Positions 35,330 through 44,455 of a stretch of 64,000 nucleotides of DNA are shown in pieces. The DNA is taken from assembly GCA_018434685.1 (NCBI GenBank), contig JAHDOV010000015.1, forward strand, positions 62,001 through 126,000, read 5' to 3'. The stretch's first letter is position 1, and the number at the start of each line of letters is the position of its first letter. The notes below the pieces were generated by a model. That model saw only the letters and a program-made list of their open reading frames with translations. It searched no databases and was not told the origin of the DNA. The position numbers and the translations under genes are program-made. The stretch comes from Deltaproteobacteria bacterium. Lineage in GTDB: Bacteria > Desulfobacterota > Desulfomonilia > UBA1062.

Positions 35330-36843
35330 TTCATACCCTTCTCGAGCAGCGAGAGCAGCATCATGGTCTCAGGTCCCACCACCCCGTCTCTCTTGAGCCC
35401 GAAGTCCTCCTGAAGCCTTTCTATGCCCCTAGCGGTCTCGATATCGTATATCCCTCCCGGTTGGCCTGCAAGGTATCCCTGCCTGGATAACACGTCCTGT
35501 ATCCGCGCCACTTCTTCCCGGTCGTCATCGAGGGTGTAGATCTCCTCATCAACGTTTCGGGCATAATTTATCATAATATTCCACTGATATATAGCTCTGA
35601 ACTCTTCCATGGGGATCTCGACTATGGCCTTGTCCCTGCCGACCACCCGCACGAACTCATCGGTGGCGTGCACCAGGACCAGGTATCCCTTTTCCACCGA
35701 TGCGATGGACGGTTTATCGATATATTTCAGGCAGCGCGGCAGCGGATGAAGATTGAGCGAATCCGGCCCGGTCAGTCCTTCCGGCACCATGCTCAGGGTC
35801 TCCAGCGCGGAATCATAGTCTGGGATGATCCGGTCCAGATGGGGTTTTTCCACTGCCGCTGCTGCATCTGCGGCATCTGGTGCATCCTCAAACCCCTGGT
35901 CCGTGGCAACCACGGTGCTGTTGATGTAGTCAGAGAGATCGGAAAAGAGCGACGGCCAGAAGATACCCGAGATAACGATCAGAAAGGCTGCGTAAACAGC
36001 GGGAACGAGCAGCCTGCGCGATAAACCTCCATCGTGGTAGTTGCCACGCAGCTCTTTAGTGGCCTTGTCCACTATACGTGCAGTGATCTTGCGTTTGCCC
36101 CCCAGGTACGCAATGAGCAGGGATCGTTCTGCAGCCGCATTTATCTTCCTGGGTACCCCCTGGGAATAGGCATATATCTTCCTGAGTGCCCGGGAGGTAA
36201 ACCTGACATCTCCGTGCGAGCCGGATACTATAAGCCGGTGATTGATATAATTCTTCGTATCGGCCCGGCCCAGGGGCCACAGGTGGTATCTCAGCACGAT
36301 ACGATCGTTTATCTGCTTCATGTCGGGTGACGAGAGGATCTTCAACAGCTGCGGCTGTCCTATCATGAGGATCTGGAGGAGCTTCTCCTTCTCCGTCTCC
36401 AGATTGGAAAGCATGCGTACCTGCTCGAGGACTTCAGGCGAGAGGTTCTGACACTCATCGATTATCAGTACTGCATTCTCATTATCGATAAACACCTGTA
36501 TGAGAAATTCGTAGAGTTCGTCGAGGAGGGCCTTCCTCGATGTGCCGGTGGCATCTATGCCGAAGTCCTGATTAATTGTCTGCAGCAGTTCGACATCGGA
36601 CAGCGAGGGATTCAGCACCAGGGCCGTGCGTGTCTTCTTTGACAGCATGGAGAGCAGGGACCGGCAGATGGTCGTCTTCCCGGCGCCCACCTCACCGGTG
36701 ATGAGCACGAATCCCTTCTTCTGCTCAATCCCGTAGATAAGATGAGACAACGCCTCCTGATGCACCTTGGATTGATAGAGAAATTTCGGGTCGGGTGTCA
36801 GATTGAACGGATTCTCCGAAAGCCCGAAAAACCTCTCAAACAT
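35326..36843 (-). CDS. ExeA/GspA-like ATPase with peptidoglycan-binding domain
   Basis: The 505-residue protein has an AAA+ ATPase in its N-terminal half (FFGLSENPFNLTPDP start typical of the ExeA group, Walker A GEVGAGKTT, Walker B VLIIDECQ), a transmembrane helix at about 290-310, and a C-terminal peptidoglycan-binding domain (about 440-500, IQDVLSRQGYLAGQPGGIYD). In Aeromonas, ExeAB uses this architecture to open the wall for secretin assembly. The start is at 36843, 13 codons inside the open frame, behind AAGGGG. It lies between gspC and the TPR gene. Confidence 0.88.
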   Translation of the reverse strand: MFERFFGLSENPFNLTPDPKFLYQSKVHQEALSHLIYGIEQKKGFVLITGEVGAGKTTICRSLLSMLSKKTRTALVLNPSLSDVELLQTINQDFGIDATGTSRKALLDELYEFLIQVFIDNENAVLIIDECQNLSPEVLEQVRMLSNLETEKEKLLQILMIGQPQLLKILSSPDMKQINDRIVLRYHLWPLGRADTKNYINHRLIVSGSHGDVRFTSRALRKIYAYSQGVPRKINAAAERSLLIAYLGGKRKITARIVDKATKELRGNYHDGGLSRRLLVPAVYAAFLIVISGIFWPSLFSDLSDYINSTVVATDQGFEDAPDAADAAAAVEKPHLDRIIPDYDSALETLSMVPEGLTGPDSLNLHPLPRCLKYIDKPSIASVEKGYLVLVHATDEFVRVVGRDKAIVEIPMEEFRAIYQWNIMINYARNVDEEIYTLDDDREEVARIQDVLSRQGYLAGQPGGIYDIETARGIERLQEDFGLKRDGVVGPETMMLLSLLEKGMK

Positions 36844-36881
36844 GGTCAGTCCCCTTACCCACTCATCACACCACGAGTGCA

Positions 36882-37724
36882 CTATTGCAATGGCACAGAT
36901 ATCGTGGTTGACTCACCATTTCTCTCCAGCTCCACTTCCACTGCTGATTCGCTCTGTAATTCCTGGTAGGCAGCGAAGGCATCTTCAGGTGTCCTGATGG
37001 GAAGGCCATTGACAGAACGAATGATATCACCGGAGCGTACGCCCATTTCATAGACCAGGGCATCTTCCTTGAGATTGCTCACCCGGAATCCATAGGGCTC
37101 GCCACCCTTGAAATACGGTACGACCCTGGCAGACCCGATGTACTGGTCAAGGTTCTTCATGATGGAGGTAATGCCGGGCGACCCGGTCGGTGCAGACGGT
37201 CCGCGGGAAGTGGTCGGTGCCCTCGGGGAGGTGACTCCGGATTTCGTCTTCGTCTCTTCGATGACGAGCATCTGCTCCTGACCGTTCACCTCCATGATCA
37301 CCTTGTTCCGGTAGATGGCCAGAACGGTGGCCCCTTTTACCGTATCGCCGATCCGGTAGATCTTCTGTTCCTTCTTCTCTTCGATGATTGCCCTGGCGAT
37401 CTCTGTGGGACCGGCAATGGTGCCCCGCAAGGTCAGACCCATCTCTGCTATGGGGCGTACGACATCCTGTTCCACCCGCGCCTGCTTTTCATTAGCAGTC
37501 TTTTCCGCCACCTGCAGGAGATCCCGCTCGATGATCACATCATATTGGGTCTTGCCCTTCTGCTCGCCCTTCTTACGTTCATTGCCCTGAATATCGATCT
37601 TGCCGGGAGGCCCTGGCGGCTCATAGAGGAAATACTGGGCAAGCGAGGTGACAATGCCGGCTGCAACCCACAGGAACAGGGTCAGCACCAGCAATTCCAG
37701 TAACCACTTAAAACGTCTTATCAT
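36882..37724 (-). CDS. gspC: Type II secretion protein GspC
   Basis: This 280-residue inner-membrane clamp protein has a membrane anchor at about residues 8-30, a Pro-rich linker, the homology region (LTLRGTIAGPTEIARAIIEE, YRIGDTVKGATVLAIYRNKVIME), and a C-terminal PDZ domain (about 200-278, VYEMGVRSGDIIRSVNGLPI). This is the domain order of GspC, which joins the secretin to the inner platform. It is the first gene of the operon, about 140 bases downstream of a good promoter. Confidence 0.9.
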   Translation of the reverse strand: MIRRFKWLLELLVLTLFLWVAAGIVTSLAQYFLYEPPGPPGKIDIQGNERKKGEQKGKTQYDVIIERDLLQVAEKTANEKQARVEQDVVRPIAEMGLTLRGTIAGPTEIARAIIEEKKEQKIYRIGDTVKGATVLAIYRNKVIMEVNGQEQMLVIEETKTKSGVTSPRAPTTSRGPSAPTGSPGITSIMKNLDQYIGSARVVPYFKGGEPYGFRVSNLKEDALVYEMGVRSGDIIRSVNGLPIRTPEDAFAAYQELQSESAVEVELERNGESTTISVPLQ

Positions 37725-37872
37725 CTTGAATCCCGAGCATCGTGTCCGGATGAGGTCTTCTCGGCAGCGGTCTTCAGAGAGGAAATGTCTGTATGCCCTC
37801 GAGCAATCACCCCTGCGTCAGCTGCGTTCCTGGCATTGTCTCCTGGCATCATTTCCCAAAACCTCATAGACT

Positions 37873-37900
37873 ATTATAAGGGATCCCTACACCGTATCAA
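37873..37900 (-). promoter_or_regulatory. Sigma70-type promoter of the gspC operon
   Basis: On the minus strand TTGATA (plus coordinates 37895-37900) stands 16 bases before a perfect TATAAT (37873-37878). The -35 box lies within the last codons of fusA. Transcription would start near 37866, giving gspC a leader of about 140 bases in which I see no known riboswitch. Confidence 0.65.
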
Positions 37901-39905
37901 AGCCGTGGAATCTCATGCTGAAGCTCCCTCTTCCCCGAGTGAGTGACCGCAGCCCCGTAGAATAGCCGAATGTCTTGGAAAGGGGGATGTACGCCCTGAT
38001 CTGGTGGTATTTCCCCTTGATGATCACCCCTTCTATACTGGCCTTCCTGGAACTGAGATCTCCAACAACATCACCGACATACTCTTCAGGGGACAGCGCA
38101 TCTATTTCCATGATCGGCTCGAGCTGTGCCACACCGGCCTTCTTGATGGCGTCCTGCAGTGCCATCTGGGCTGCAATCTTCATCCCCTGTGAAGTGGTCT
38201 TCTCATTTATTATGACTTTCTTTACCTCCACGTCAATATCAACGACCTCGTATCCGTACAGCGCGTCGGACAGGCAGGCCTCTTCAAGCCCCAGGGAGAG
38301 GTTGGATCTCATGCCTGCCTCCATATCGTCGGGGATGGTGAACACGTTGCCCGATCCCCGCTTGTTCGGCCTGACGCGCAGTGCAACCTGGCCGAAATGT
38401 TCGGTGTCCCCGATCTTCTTGTCGAAAACGATCTCGGAGACGGCCTCCTGCTGTACGGTGGAGCAATAGAGGACCTGGGGTTTGCCCACATTGATGTCCA
38501 CCCCGAAGGCAGTCTTGAACCGGTCGATCGACACCTCCAGATGAAGCTCTCCCATGCCTTCGAGGATTATCTGGCCGGTATCGGAATTCTCGTGCACCTT
38601 GATGGTGGGATCTTCCTCCATGATCTTTTCCATGGCCTGCAGGAGCCGCCCGGAGGAATCAGAGCTCTTTGGTTCGATCGCAACGGAAATTACCGGTTTG
38701 AGGACCTCGATGGGCTCCAGCACGACCGAATCGTCCTGACGGGTTATGGTATCTCCGGTGATGGAATCTTTCAGACCGACAACAGCGACGATATCTCCTG
38801 CCACGGCCTTGTCTATTTTCTGTTTATTGTGGGAATGCATCTGAAACAACCGGGCAACCTTTTCCCGGATGTCTCTCGTGGTGTTGAAGACATCTTCTCC
38901 CACCTGGAGGGATCCGGAATATATCCTCAGGTAGACCATCCTGCGGCCTTCATCCATGTAAACCTTGAACACATATCCCAAAAGCGGCCCATCAGGGGAG
39001 ATCTCCACCTGGATTTCCTCACCGGTTTTCTTGTTGTGGGCCACGATCGGTTTGACCTCCTGGGGTGAAGGCAGGTAATCGATCACGGCATCGATCAACG
39101 GCTGTATGCCCTTGTTCTTCAGTGCGGAGCCGCACAGCACCGGCACCACGAGATTATCGAGAGTTACCGTCCTGAGAATTTCCTTCACCTTCCTGGTCTC
39201 GGGCACTTCTCCGGCAAGGTAGGCCTCCATTATCTCGTCATCATAGTCTGCCAGGGTCTCCAGCAGGTAATCCCGAGCCTGGGTCGCGGCCGGAAGGAGG
39301 TCATCCGGCACCGGGTATTCATCGAAGGAGGAGCCAAGGTTGTCCTCATCCCAGACCAGGACGCGCCATCCGATGAGATCGACCACGCCCCGCAGGGTAT
39401 CTCCTTCATAGAAGGGTATCTGGAGCGGCAGCGGCCGTACCTCGAGGCGCTCCTGCATCTGTCTGATGACCGAATCGAAATCTGCGCCGAGCCGGTCCAG
39501 CTTATTCACGAACGCCACGATGGGCACCTGGTATTTCCGGCACTGCTGCCATACGGTCTCTGTCTGGGCCTGAACACCCCCGACCGCACAGAGAATCATC
39601 ACCGCACCGTCGAGCACCCTGAGGCTTCGCTCCACCTCTATGGTGAAATCAACATGCCCCGGGGTATCGATGATATGGATCTCGTGATTGTTCCAAGCAC
39701 ACGTGGTTACCGCCGAGGTGATGGTGATGCCCCGTTCCTGTTCCTGGGGCATCCAGTCCATGGTGGCCTGCCCGTCGTGGACCTCCCCCATCCGGTGGAT
39801 CTTGCCCGCGTAGAAGAGTACCCGTTCCGTGACCGTGGTTTTGCCTGCATCGATATGGGCCACAAAGCCCATATTCCTCACTCGTGAGAGTCTTTTTCCA
39901 TTCAT
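37887..39905 (-). CDS. fusA: Elongation factor G, probable second copy
   Basis: This 672-residue translational GTPase shows all five EF-G domains. The G motifs are AHIDAGKTT, DTPGHVD and NKLDRLGADF, followed by domain IV with the SQGMKIAAQMALQDAI and PLSKTFGYSTGLRSLTRGRGSFSM end. It is shorter than E. coli EF-G (704) and is not next to rpsG, rpsL or tuf, so the main fusA is expected elsewhere. It could serve only translocation or only ribosome recycling, as in bacteria with two EF-G proteins, but sequence alone does not decide. It is 21 bases downstream of murI on the same strand. Confidence 0.9.
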   Translation of the reverse strand: MNGKRLSRVRNMGFVAHIDAGKTTVTERVLFYAGKIHRMGEVHDGQATMDWMPQEQERGITITSAVTTCAWNNHEIHIIDTPGHVDFTIEVERSLRVLDGAVMILCAVGGVQAQTETVWQQCRKYQVPIVAFVNKLDRLGADFDSVIRQMQERLEVRPLPLQIPFYEGDTLRGVVDLIGWRVLVWDEDNLGSSFDEYPVPDDLLPAATQARDYLLETLADYDDEIMEAYLAGEVPETRKVKEILRTVTLDNLVVPVLCGSALKNKGIQPLIDAVIDYLPSPQEVKPIVAHNKKTGEEIQVEISPDGPLLGYVFKVYMDEGRRMVYLRIYSGSLQVGEDVFNTTRDIREKVARLFQMHSHNKQKIDKAVAGDIVAVVGLKDSITGDTITRQDDSVVLEPIEVLKPVISVAIEPKSSDSSGRLLQAMEKIMEEDPTIKVHENSDTGQIILEGMGELHLEVSIDRFKTAFGVDINVGKPQVLYCSTVQQEAVSEIVFDKKIGDTEHFGQVALRVRPNKRGSGNVFTIPDDMEAGMRSNLSLGLEEACLSDALYGYEVVDIDVEVKKVIINEKTTSQGMKIAAQMALQDAIKKAGVAQLEPIMEIDALSPEEYVGDVVGDLSSRKASIEGVIIKGKYHQIRAYIPLSKTFGYSTGLRSLTRGRGSFSMRFHGFDTV

Positions 39906-39926
39906 GTGGCCTTCCCTGTTATTCTA

Positions 39927-40724
39927 TTATACACAAAGATCGATATCATATACATACTTCATTTTCTTGCCCAAAATCACCTCCCCGATATCGATGAAAT
40001 TCTGCGAGAGATCGGACAGGTAGAAGTCGACCGATTGCGGCCTCTCACGGTCATAGCCGTCCCCGATCATCCCGGAAACGACCCGTGCGGTTGACAGAGC
40101 CGAATCAACGATGCGGACACCTTCCCCCATGACCCTGGCAATAGCCCCTTTCAGGAGAGGATAATGGGTACATCCCAGCAGCAGCGTGTCAATATCTTCC
40201 CGTACAAGACAATCGAGATACCGCCTGGCCACCTGTTCGGTGATCTCGTTGTCGCACCAGCCCTCTTCAACGAGCGGGACAAAGAGAGGACACGCCTTTG
40301 AGTATATCCGGAGGCCCGGCTTCAGGGCCTTTATGGCGTTATCGTATGCCCTGCTCTGTATGGTTGACAGGGTGCCGATGACCCCAATCCGGGAGCCTCC
40401 GGCATCCACAGCTGCCCGTGAGCCCGCCTCGATCACCCCCATCACCGGGATATCGAACTCCTCCCTCAGTGCAGGAATGGCATGGGCACTGGCGGTGTTG
40501 CATGCAACCACGAGCATGTCGATGTCCTTGGCTATGAGAAATCGTGCACACTGGAGGCTGTAGCGAATAATCGTCTTGGGTGACTTTGTCCCATAGGGAA
40601 GACGGGCGCTGTCCCCGAGATATGCCATATCGATCCCCGGCATAAGATCCAGCAGGTCCCTGAGCACCGTGAGCCCGCCAATGCCTGAATCAAAAACCCC
40701 GATCCTGGTATATTCTTTTTTCAT
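39927..40724 (-). CDS. murI: Glutamate racemase
   Basis: The 265-residue enzyme makes D-glutamate for peptidoglycan. Both catalytic cysteines are present, in VVACNTASA (about residue 75) and LLGCTHYPLL (about 185), together with the start motif GVFDSGIGGLTVL and GDSARLPYGTKS. Length and motifs are normal. Upstream lies a perfect 11-base inverted repeat, beyond which the UDP-sugar dehydrogenase gene runs the other way. Confidence 0.96.
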   Translation of the reverse strand: MKKEYTRIGVFDSGIGGLTVLRDLLDLMPGIDMAYLGDSARLPYGTKSPKTIIRYSLQCARFLIAKDIDMLVVACNTASAHAIPALREEFDIPVMGVIEAGSRAAVDAGGSRIGVIGTLSTIQSRAYDNAIKALKPGLRIYSKACPLFVPLVEEGWCDNEITEQVARRYLDCLVREDIDTLLLGCTHYPLLKGAIARVMGEGVRIVDSALSTARVVSGMIGDGYDRERPQSVDFYLSDLSQNFIDIGEVILGKKMKYVYDIDLCV

Positions 40725-40787
40725 GGTCCACCTGAGCAGTTCTCCGTACTGTGTGATACCCGCAATTGTCCATTTTCTATGTTTTTT

Positions 40788-40820
40788 TATAATCCGGTGT
40801 CAAGCAAAGACCGGATTATA
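40788..40820. repeat. Perfect 11-base inverted repeat between murI and the UDP-sugar dehydrogenase gene
   Basis: TATAATCCGGT (40788-40798) and ACCGGATTATA (40810-40820) are exact reverse complements, separated by 11 bases. It is not a normal terminator, as no T tract follows on either strand; a T7 run precedes it on the plus strand. It lies in the promoter region of two divergent envelope genes, and TTGACA for murI falls inside the loop and flank (40799-40804, minus strand). A shared operator is the simplest reading. Confidence 0.6.
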
Positions 40821-40953
40821 CTTCAGCACTCAAGTCTTTTGGACAGTTTTACGAACTATCCCTAAGAGATACAACGACGATCTATGGCCCGGGGCAAAAA
40901 TATGCTAAGGGAGATACCTCGATTGAAATTATGTACTCAATAAGGGGAGTTGT

Positions 40954-42210
40954 ATGGAACATAACATAGCTATCATCGGTTTGGGATATGTGGGCCTGCC
41001 GCTGGCAGTGGAATTCGGGAAAAAGTACCCCACCACTGGCTTCGACATCAACATCAAGAGGATCTCGGAACTGAGATCCGGGCACGACAGGACCAGGGAA
41101 ATGAGTCCCGAAGAACTCAACGCCGTACCGAACCTGACCTATACCAGCGAACCCGGCGACCTGAAACAGTGCAATACCTACATCATCACGGTTCCCACCC
41201 CCATAGATCACTACAACAGGCCTGACCTGACGCTGCTCAAGAAGGCGAGCGAAACAGTAGGAAGGGTGCTGTCCAGGGGGGATATCGTCATATACGAATC
41301 GACCGTCTATCCGGGTGCCACCGAAGAGGACTGTGTCCCGGTCATAGAGCAGGCCTCGGGCATGACCTACAACCGGGACTTTTTCTGCGGGTACAGCCCC
41401 GAGCGGATCAATCCCGGCGACAAGGCGCACCGGCTTGTCACCATAAAGAAGGTGACCTCGGGATCCACCCCGGAGACCGCCGCAACAGTCGACAGGCTCT
41501 ACCGGTCTATCATCGAGGCAGGAACCCATCTCGCACCCTGCATCAAGGTGGCTGAGGCGGCAAAGGTGATAGAAAACGCCCAGAGGGACATCAACATCGC
41601 CTTCATCAACGAGCTCGCCATGATCTTCGCCCGCATGGGGATCAGGACCAAAGACGTGCTCGAAGCGGCACGCACGAAGTGGAACTTCCTCGGTTTCGAG
41701 CCTGGTCTCGTCGGCGGTCACTGCATAGGGGTCGACCCGTACTATCTTACCCACAAGGCCGAAAGTCTCGGCTACATACCGCAGATCATCCTTGCAGGCC
41801 GCAGGCTCAATGACGGCATGGGCAGATACGTGGCAACCCAGCTCATCAAGATGATGGTAAAAAAGGCCCAGAGAATCACCGACACGAATATCCTCATTCT
41901 CGGCATCACCTTCAAGGAAAACTGCCCAGACATCAGGAATTCCAAGGTGATAGACATCATTAAACAGCTCAGGGATTTTGCTTGCAATTTTGATGTGTAC
42001 GATCCCCTGGCCGATCCGGTTGAGGTGAAGCATGAATACGGGATAGACCTCATTACCAGGCAGGCAGATCTCAGGGAGCAGTACGAGGGGATCATGGTCG
42101 CAGTGGCCCACAGCGAGTTCAGGGACCTCGATCTCGAAAGGCTCAAGACCCCTGACGGGGTGATCTTCGACGTCAAGAATTTCTCCCCCCGTGCAGATGA
42201 ATACCTGTGA
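40954..42210 (+). CDS. UDP-N-acetylhexosamine 6-dehydrogenase (TviB/WbpA-type)
   Basis: This 418-residue nucleotide-sugar dehydrogenase oxidises C6 of a UDP-hexose twice to the uronic acid. It has an NAD Rossmann motif [11 protein letters not shown], the [10 protein letters not shown] stretch, and the catalytic Cys257 in [11 protein letters not shown]. It belongs to the UDP-GlcNAc/GalNAc dehydrogenase branch, as TviB and WbpO, judged by [17 protein letters not shown] and the [22 protein letters not shown] helix. It begins after GGGGAG. It probably feeds surface polysaccharide synthesis; the glycosyltransferase cluster lies 10 kb to the right. Confidence 0.9.
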   Translation: MEHNIAIIGLGYVGLPLAVEFGKKYPTTGFDINIKRISELRSGHDRTREMSPEELNAVPNLTYTSEPGDLKQCNTYIITVPTPIDHYNRPDLTLLKKASETVGRVLSRGDIVIYESTVYPGATEEDCVPVIEQASGMTYNRDFFCGYSPERINPGDKAHRLVTIKKVTSGSTPETAATVDRLYRSIIEAGTHLAPCIKVAEAAKVIENAQRDINIAFINELAMIFARMGIRTKDVLEAARTKWNFLGFEPGLVGGHCIGVDPYYLTHKAESLGYIPQIILAGRRLNDGMGRYVATQLIKMMVKKAQRITDTNILILGITFKENCPDIRNSKVIDIIKQLRDFACNFDVYDPLADPVEVKHEYGIDLITRQADLREQYEGIMVAVAHSEFRDLDLERLKTPDGVIFDVKNFSPRADEYL

Positions 42211-42269
42211 TGGCGCACCAGGCAACTTCCTGCCTTGCAAAACACCGCGGGGTGTGGTTTCTCTAGGGT

Positions 42270-42758
42270 ATGAAGAAAATCGGGGTGATATCGGACACTC
42301 ATCTGAGGCAGCCGGACAAGGCTCTTCAAGCCATCTTCGAGAGGCACTTCCATGATGCAGACCTGATCATCCACGCAGGCGATCTGGTCACCCTCGACGT
42401 GCTCTATTGCTTTGCCCTGTGGAACAAGGAGGTCATAGCGGTCTGCGGCAACATGGATTTCCCGGACGTGGCGAGAACATTTCCTGTCAGCCGCACGGTG
42501 ATGGTGGAAGATCTCCGGCTGGGTCTTGTCCACGGCTGGGGGGCTCCCGGCGGGATCAGGGACCGCATCCGGACGTCATTCGATCACGTGGATGCCATCA
42601 TCTATGGCCATACGCACCAGGCATTCGCCGGATATGAAGCAGGCATCTACTTCTTCAACCCGGGATCTCCCACAGACTCGCGATTTACAACACCTCCATC
42701 TATCGGTATAATACGGATCGACCACAAAAACATAGAAGGGGAGATCATCTCGATATGA
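42270..42758 (+). CDS. MJ0936/YfcE-type metallophosphoesterase
   Basis: The 162-residue protein is a small calcineurin-like phosphodiesterase, with metal ligands in the motifs ISDTH, HAGD, GNMDF, HGWG and YGHTHQ, all in the family order. Relatives hydrolyse artificial phosphodiesters; the natural substrate is unclear. Its last codon overlaps the start of the HIT gene (ATGA), so the two are coupled. Confidence 0.9.
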   Translation: MKKIGVISDTHLRQPDKALQAIFERHFHDADLIIHAGDLVTLDVLYCFALWNKEVIAVCGNMDFPDVARTFPVSRTVMVEDLRLGLVHGWGAPGGIRDRIRTSFDHVDAIIYGHTHQAFAGYEAGIYFFNPGSPTDSRFTTPPSIGIIRIDHKNIEGEIISI

Positions 42759-43222
42759 ACAACCTTTGGGCGCCGTGGAGAACAGAATATATCACTTCTC
42801 CGAAAGAGAGTGTCTGCGTATTCTGTAATGCCCCGAAAAACAAAGACCCGCTCATTCTCAGAGAAGGGGAGACCTGTTTTGCCATCATGAACCGGTTCCC
42901 CTACAACACCGGCCACTGCATGATCGCCCCCTACCGCCATGTGGGGGATCTGACCGATATCAACCCACAGGAATCCCTTGAGCTGATGTCCCTGATACAG
43001 ACCATCATGAAGGCTCTGCGGCAGGCTCTGACCCCCCAGGGGTTCAATGTGGGGTGCAACATCGGGGCTGTAGCCGGAGCGGGTATTGCTGACCACCTCC
43101 ATATACACATCGTGCCCCGGTGGAACGGCGACACGAACTTTATGCCCGTAATCAGCGATGCCCATATCATCTCCGAGCATATCGAAAAAACGCGGGACAA
43201 GATCCTGAGGAATCTCCCGTGA
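42755..43222 (+). CDS. HIT-family hydrolase/phosphorylase
   Basis: The 155-residue histidine-triad protein starts MNNLWAPWRTEYI and has CxxC (CVFC) near residue 22 and HLHIHIVPRW at about 110-119, where the His triad attacks nucleotide phosphates. The WAPWR start with the zinc-type Cys pair resembles the Ap4A phosphorylase-like branch of actinobacteria and deltaproteobacteria. It acts in the cytosol, probably on diadenosine or adenylylated nucleotides. It overlaps the phosphoesterase gene by four bases. Confidence 0.88.
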   Translation: MNNLWAPWRTEYITSPKESVCVFCNAPKNKDPLILREGETCFAIMNRFPYNTGHCMIAPYRHVGDLTDINPQESLELMSLIQTIMKALRQALTPQGFNVGCNIGAVAGAGIADHLHIHIVPRWNGDTNFMPVISDAHIISEHIEKTRDKILRNLP

Positions 43223-43410
43223 GCGCCACACCGGATGGAATGCCCGGCCTTCTCTCTCGGTACTGCCTGGACTACCTGGCTCATCCCTGCAGAAAGAACC
43301 CCGTGATATGATGATCGCAACCAGTTCTCTCTTCACCGAATTGGCCCGGGGAGTTGTATGATTTACCCAGACGTCTCAGCGAGAAGACCCTCCCTGGCCG
43401 GGCATGCGTG

Positions 43411-44319
43411 ATGGACAGTCGCAGAGAAGACAGTCTCAGTGAGGGAAGAATCCCTTCGTGGGTGAGAAAGAAAAAGGACCTGAGGGAATTGCGAACCCTC
43501 AAGGTACGGCTCCGGCACTCCTGTCTCTCGACGGTCTGCGAGGAGGCCAGGTGTCCGAACATAACCGAATGCTTCAGCAGACCAACGGCAACCTTTCTCA
43601 TCCTCGGTGACATCTGCACCAGGAACTGCTCGTTCTGCTCCATACACAAAGGCACCCCCCGTGAACCTGACGAGCGGGAAGACCGAATGGTGGCAGAGGC
43701 GGCCCGTGAGATGGGACTCGAACATGTCGTCGTCACCTCGGTGACCCGGGACGACCTCGACGACCGGGGGGCGCACGCCTTTGCACGGACCATATCCTCC
43801 CTGAGAAGCGCCCTTCCCTGCTCGACAATCGAGGTGCTCACCCCTGATTTCTCAGGAAAGGCATCCTTAGCCGAGATCGTACTCAGGGCGGGTCCCGACG
43901 TCTTCAATCATAACGTGGAAACCGCCGGAAGGCTCTACGGCACGGTTAGGCCCGGAGCAAACCTGGAAACGAGTCTGGATCTCCTGCGAACGGCCCGTGC
44001 ATACTCCGGTGATCTCATCGTGAAATCGGGTTTCATGGTGGGTCTCGGCGAAAGCGAAGAGGAAATCCGCGATCTCATCGTCTCACTGAAACAGGCAGGC
44101 TGTGACATTATCACCATCGGCCAGTATCTGCAGCCGACAAAGATGCAGACACCCGTGACAAGGTACTGGCATCCCGATCGATTCGAGGCATGGTCCGATC
44201 TTGCGAAAAACATTGGGATACGGTATGTTGTCTCTGGGCCTCTCATACGTAGTTCCTATCATGCGAAAGAGGCATTGGAAGAGGTCCGCCGCGTTCAAGG
44301 ATGCAGAAGAGATGGTTGA
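43411..44319 (+). CDS. lipA: Lipoyl synthase
   Basis: The 302-residue radical SAM enzyme inserts two sulfurs into octanoylated lipoyl domains. Both Fe-S motifs of LipA are present: the auxiliary cluster CEEARCPNITEC (with TVC just before) and the SAM cluster CTRNCSFC. The C-terminal GPLIRSSYHA end supplies the serine ligand of the auxiliary cluster. The start is uncertain: a TTG at 43354 lies directly against GGGGAG, while the ATG chosen at 43411 gives the normal length before PSWVRKKK but has little ribosome site. lipB is not adjacent. Confidence 0.93.
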   Translation: MDSRREDSLSEGRIPSWVRKKKDLRELRTLKVRLRHSCLSTVCEEARCPNITECFSRPTATFLILGDICTRNCSFCSIHKGTPREPDEREDRMVAEAAREMGLEHVVVTSVTRDDLDDRGAHAFARTISSLRSALPCSTIEVLTPDFSGKASLAEIVLRAGPDVFNHNVETAGRLYGTVRPGANLETSLDLLRTARAYSGDLIVKSGFMVGLGESEEEIRDLIVSLKQAGCDIITIGQYLQPTKMQTPVTRYWHPDRFEAWSDLAKNIGIRYVVSGPLIRSSYHAKEALEEVRRVQGCRRDG

Positions 44320-44455
44320 ATGGCTATCAGGGATCGTGCCCGACAGAGTAACTCTCGGATTCAAGACGTTTTCCCGATATAATCTCGGAACAGGTTACGG
44401 GTCGCGGGTGTCATCACCTGCTGTCATGTCCGAAAAAACAGCTTAAGGAGTAGGT

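Noticed and set aside
44201-44446. 81-codon frame after lipA
   Set aside because: It overlaps the end of lipA in another frame and is not preceded by a ribosome site.
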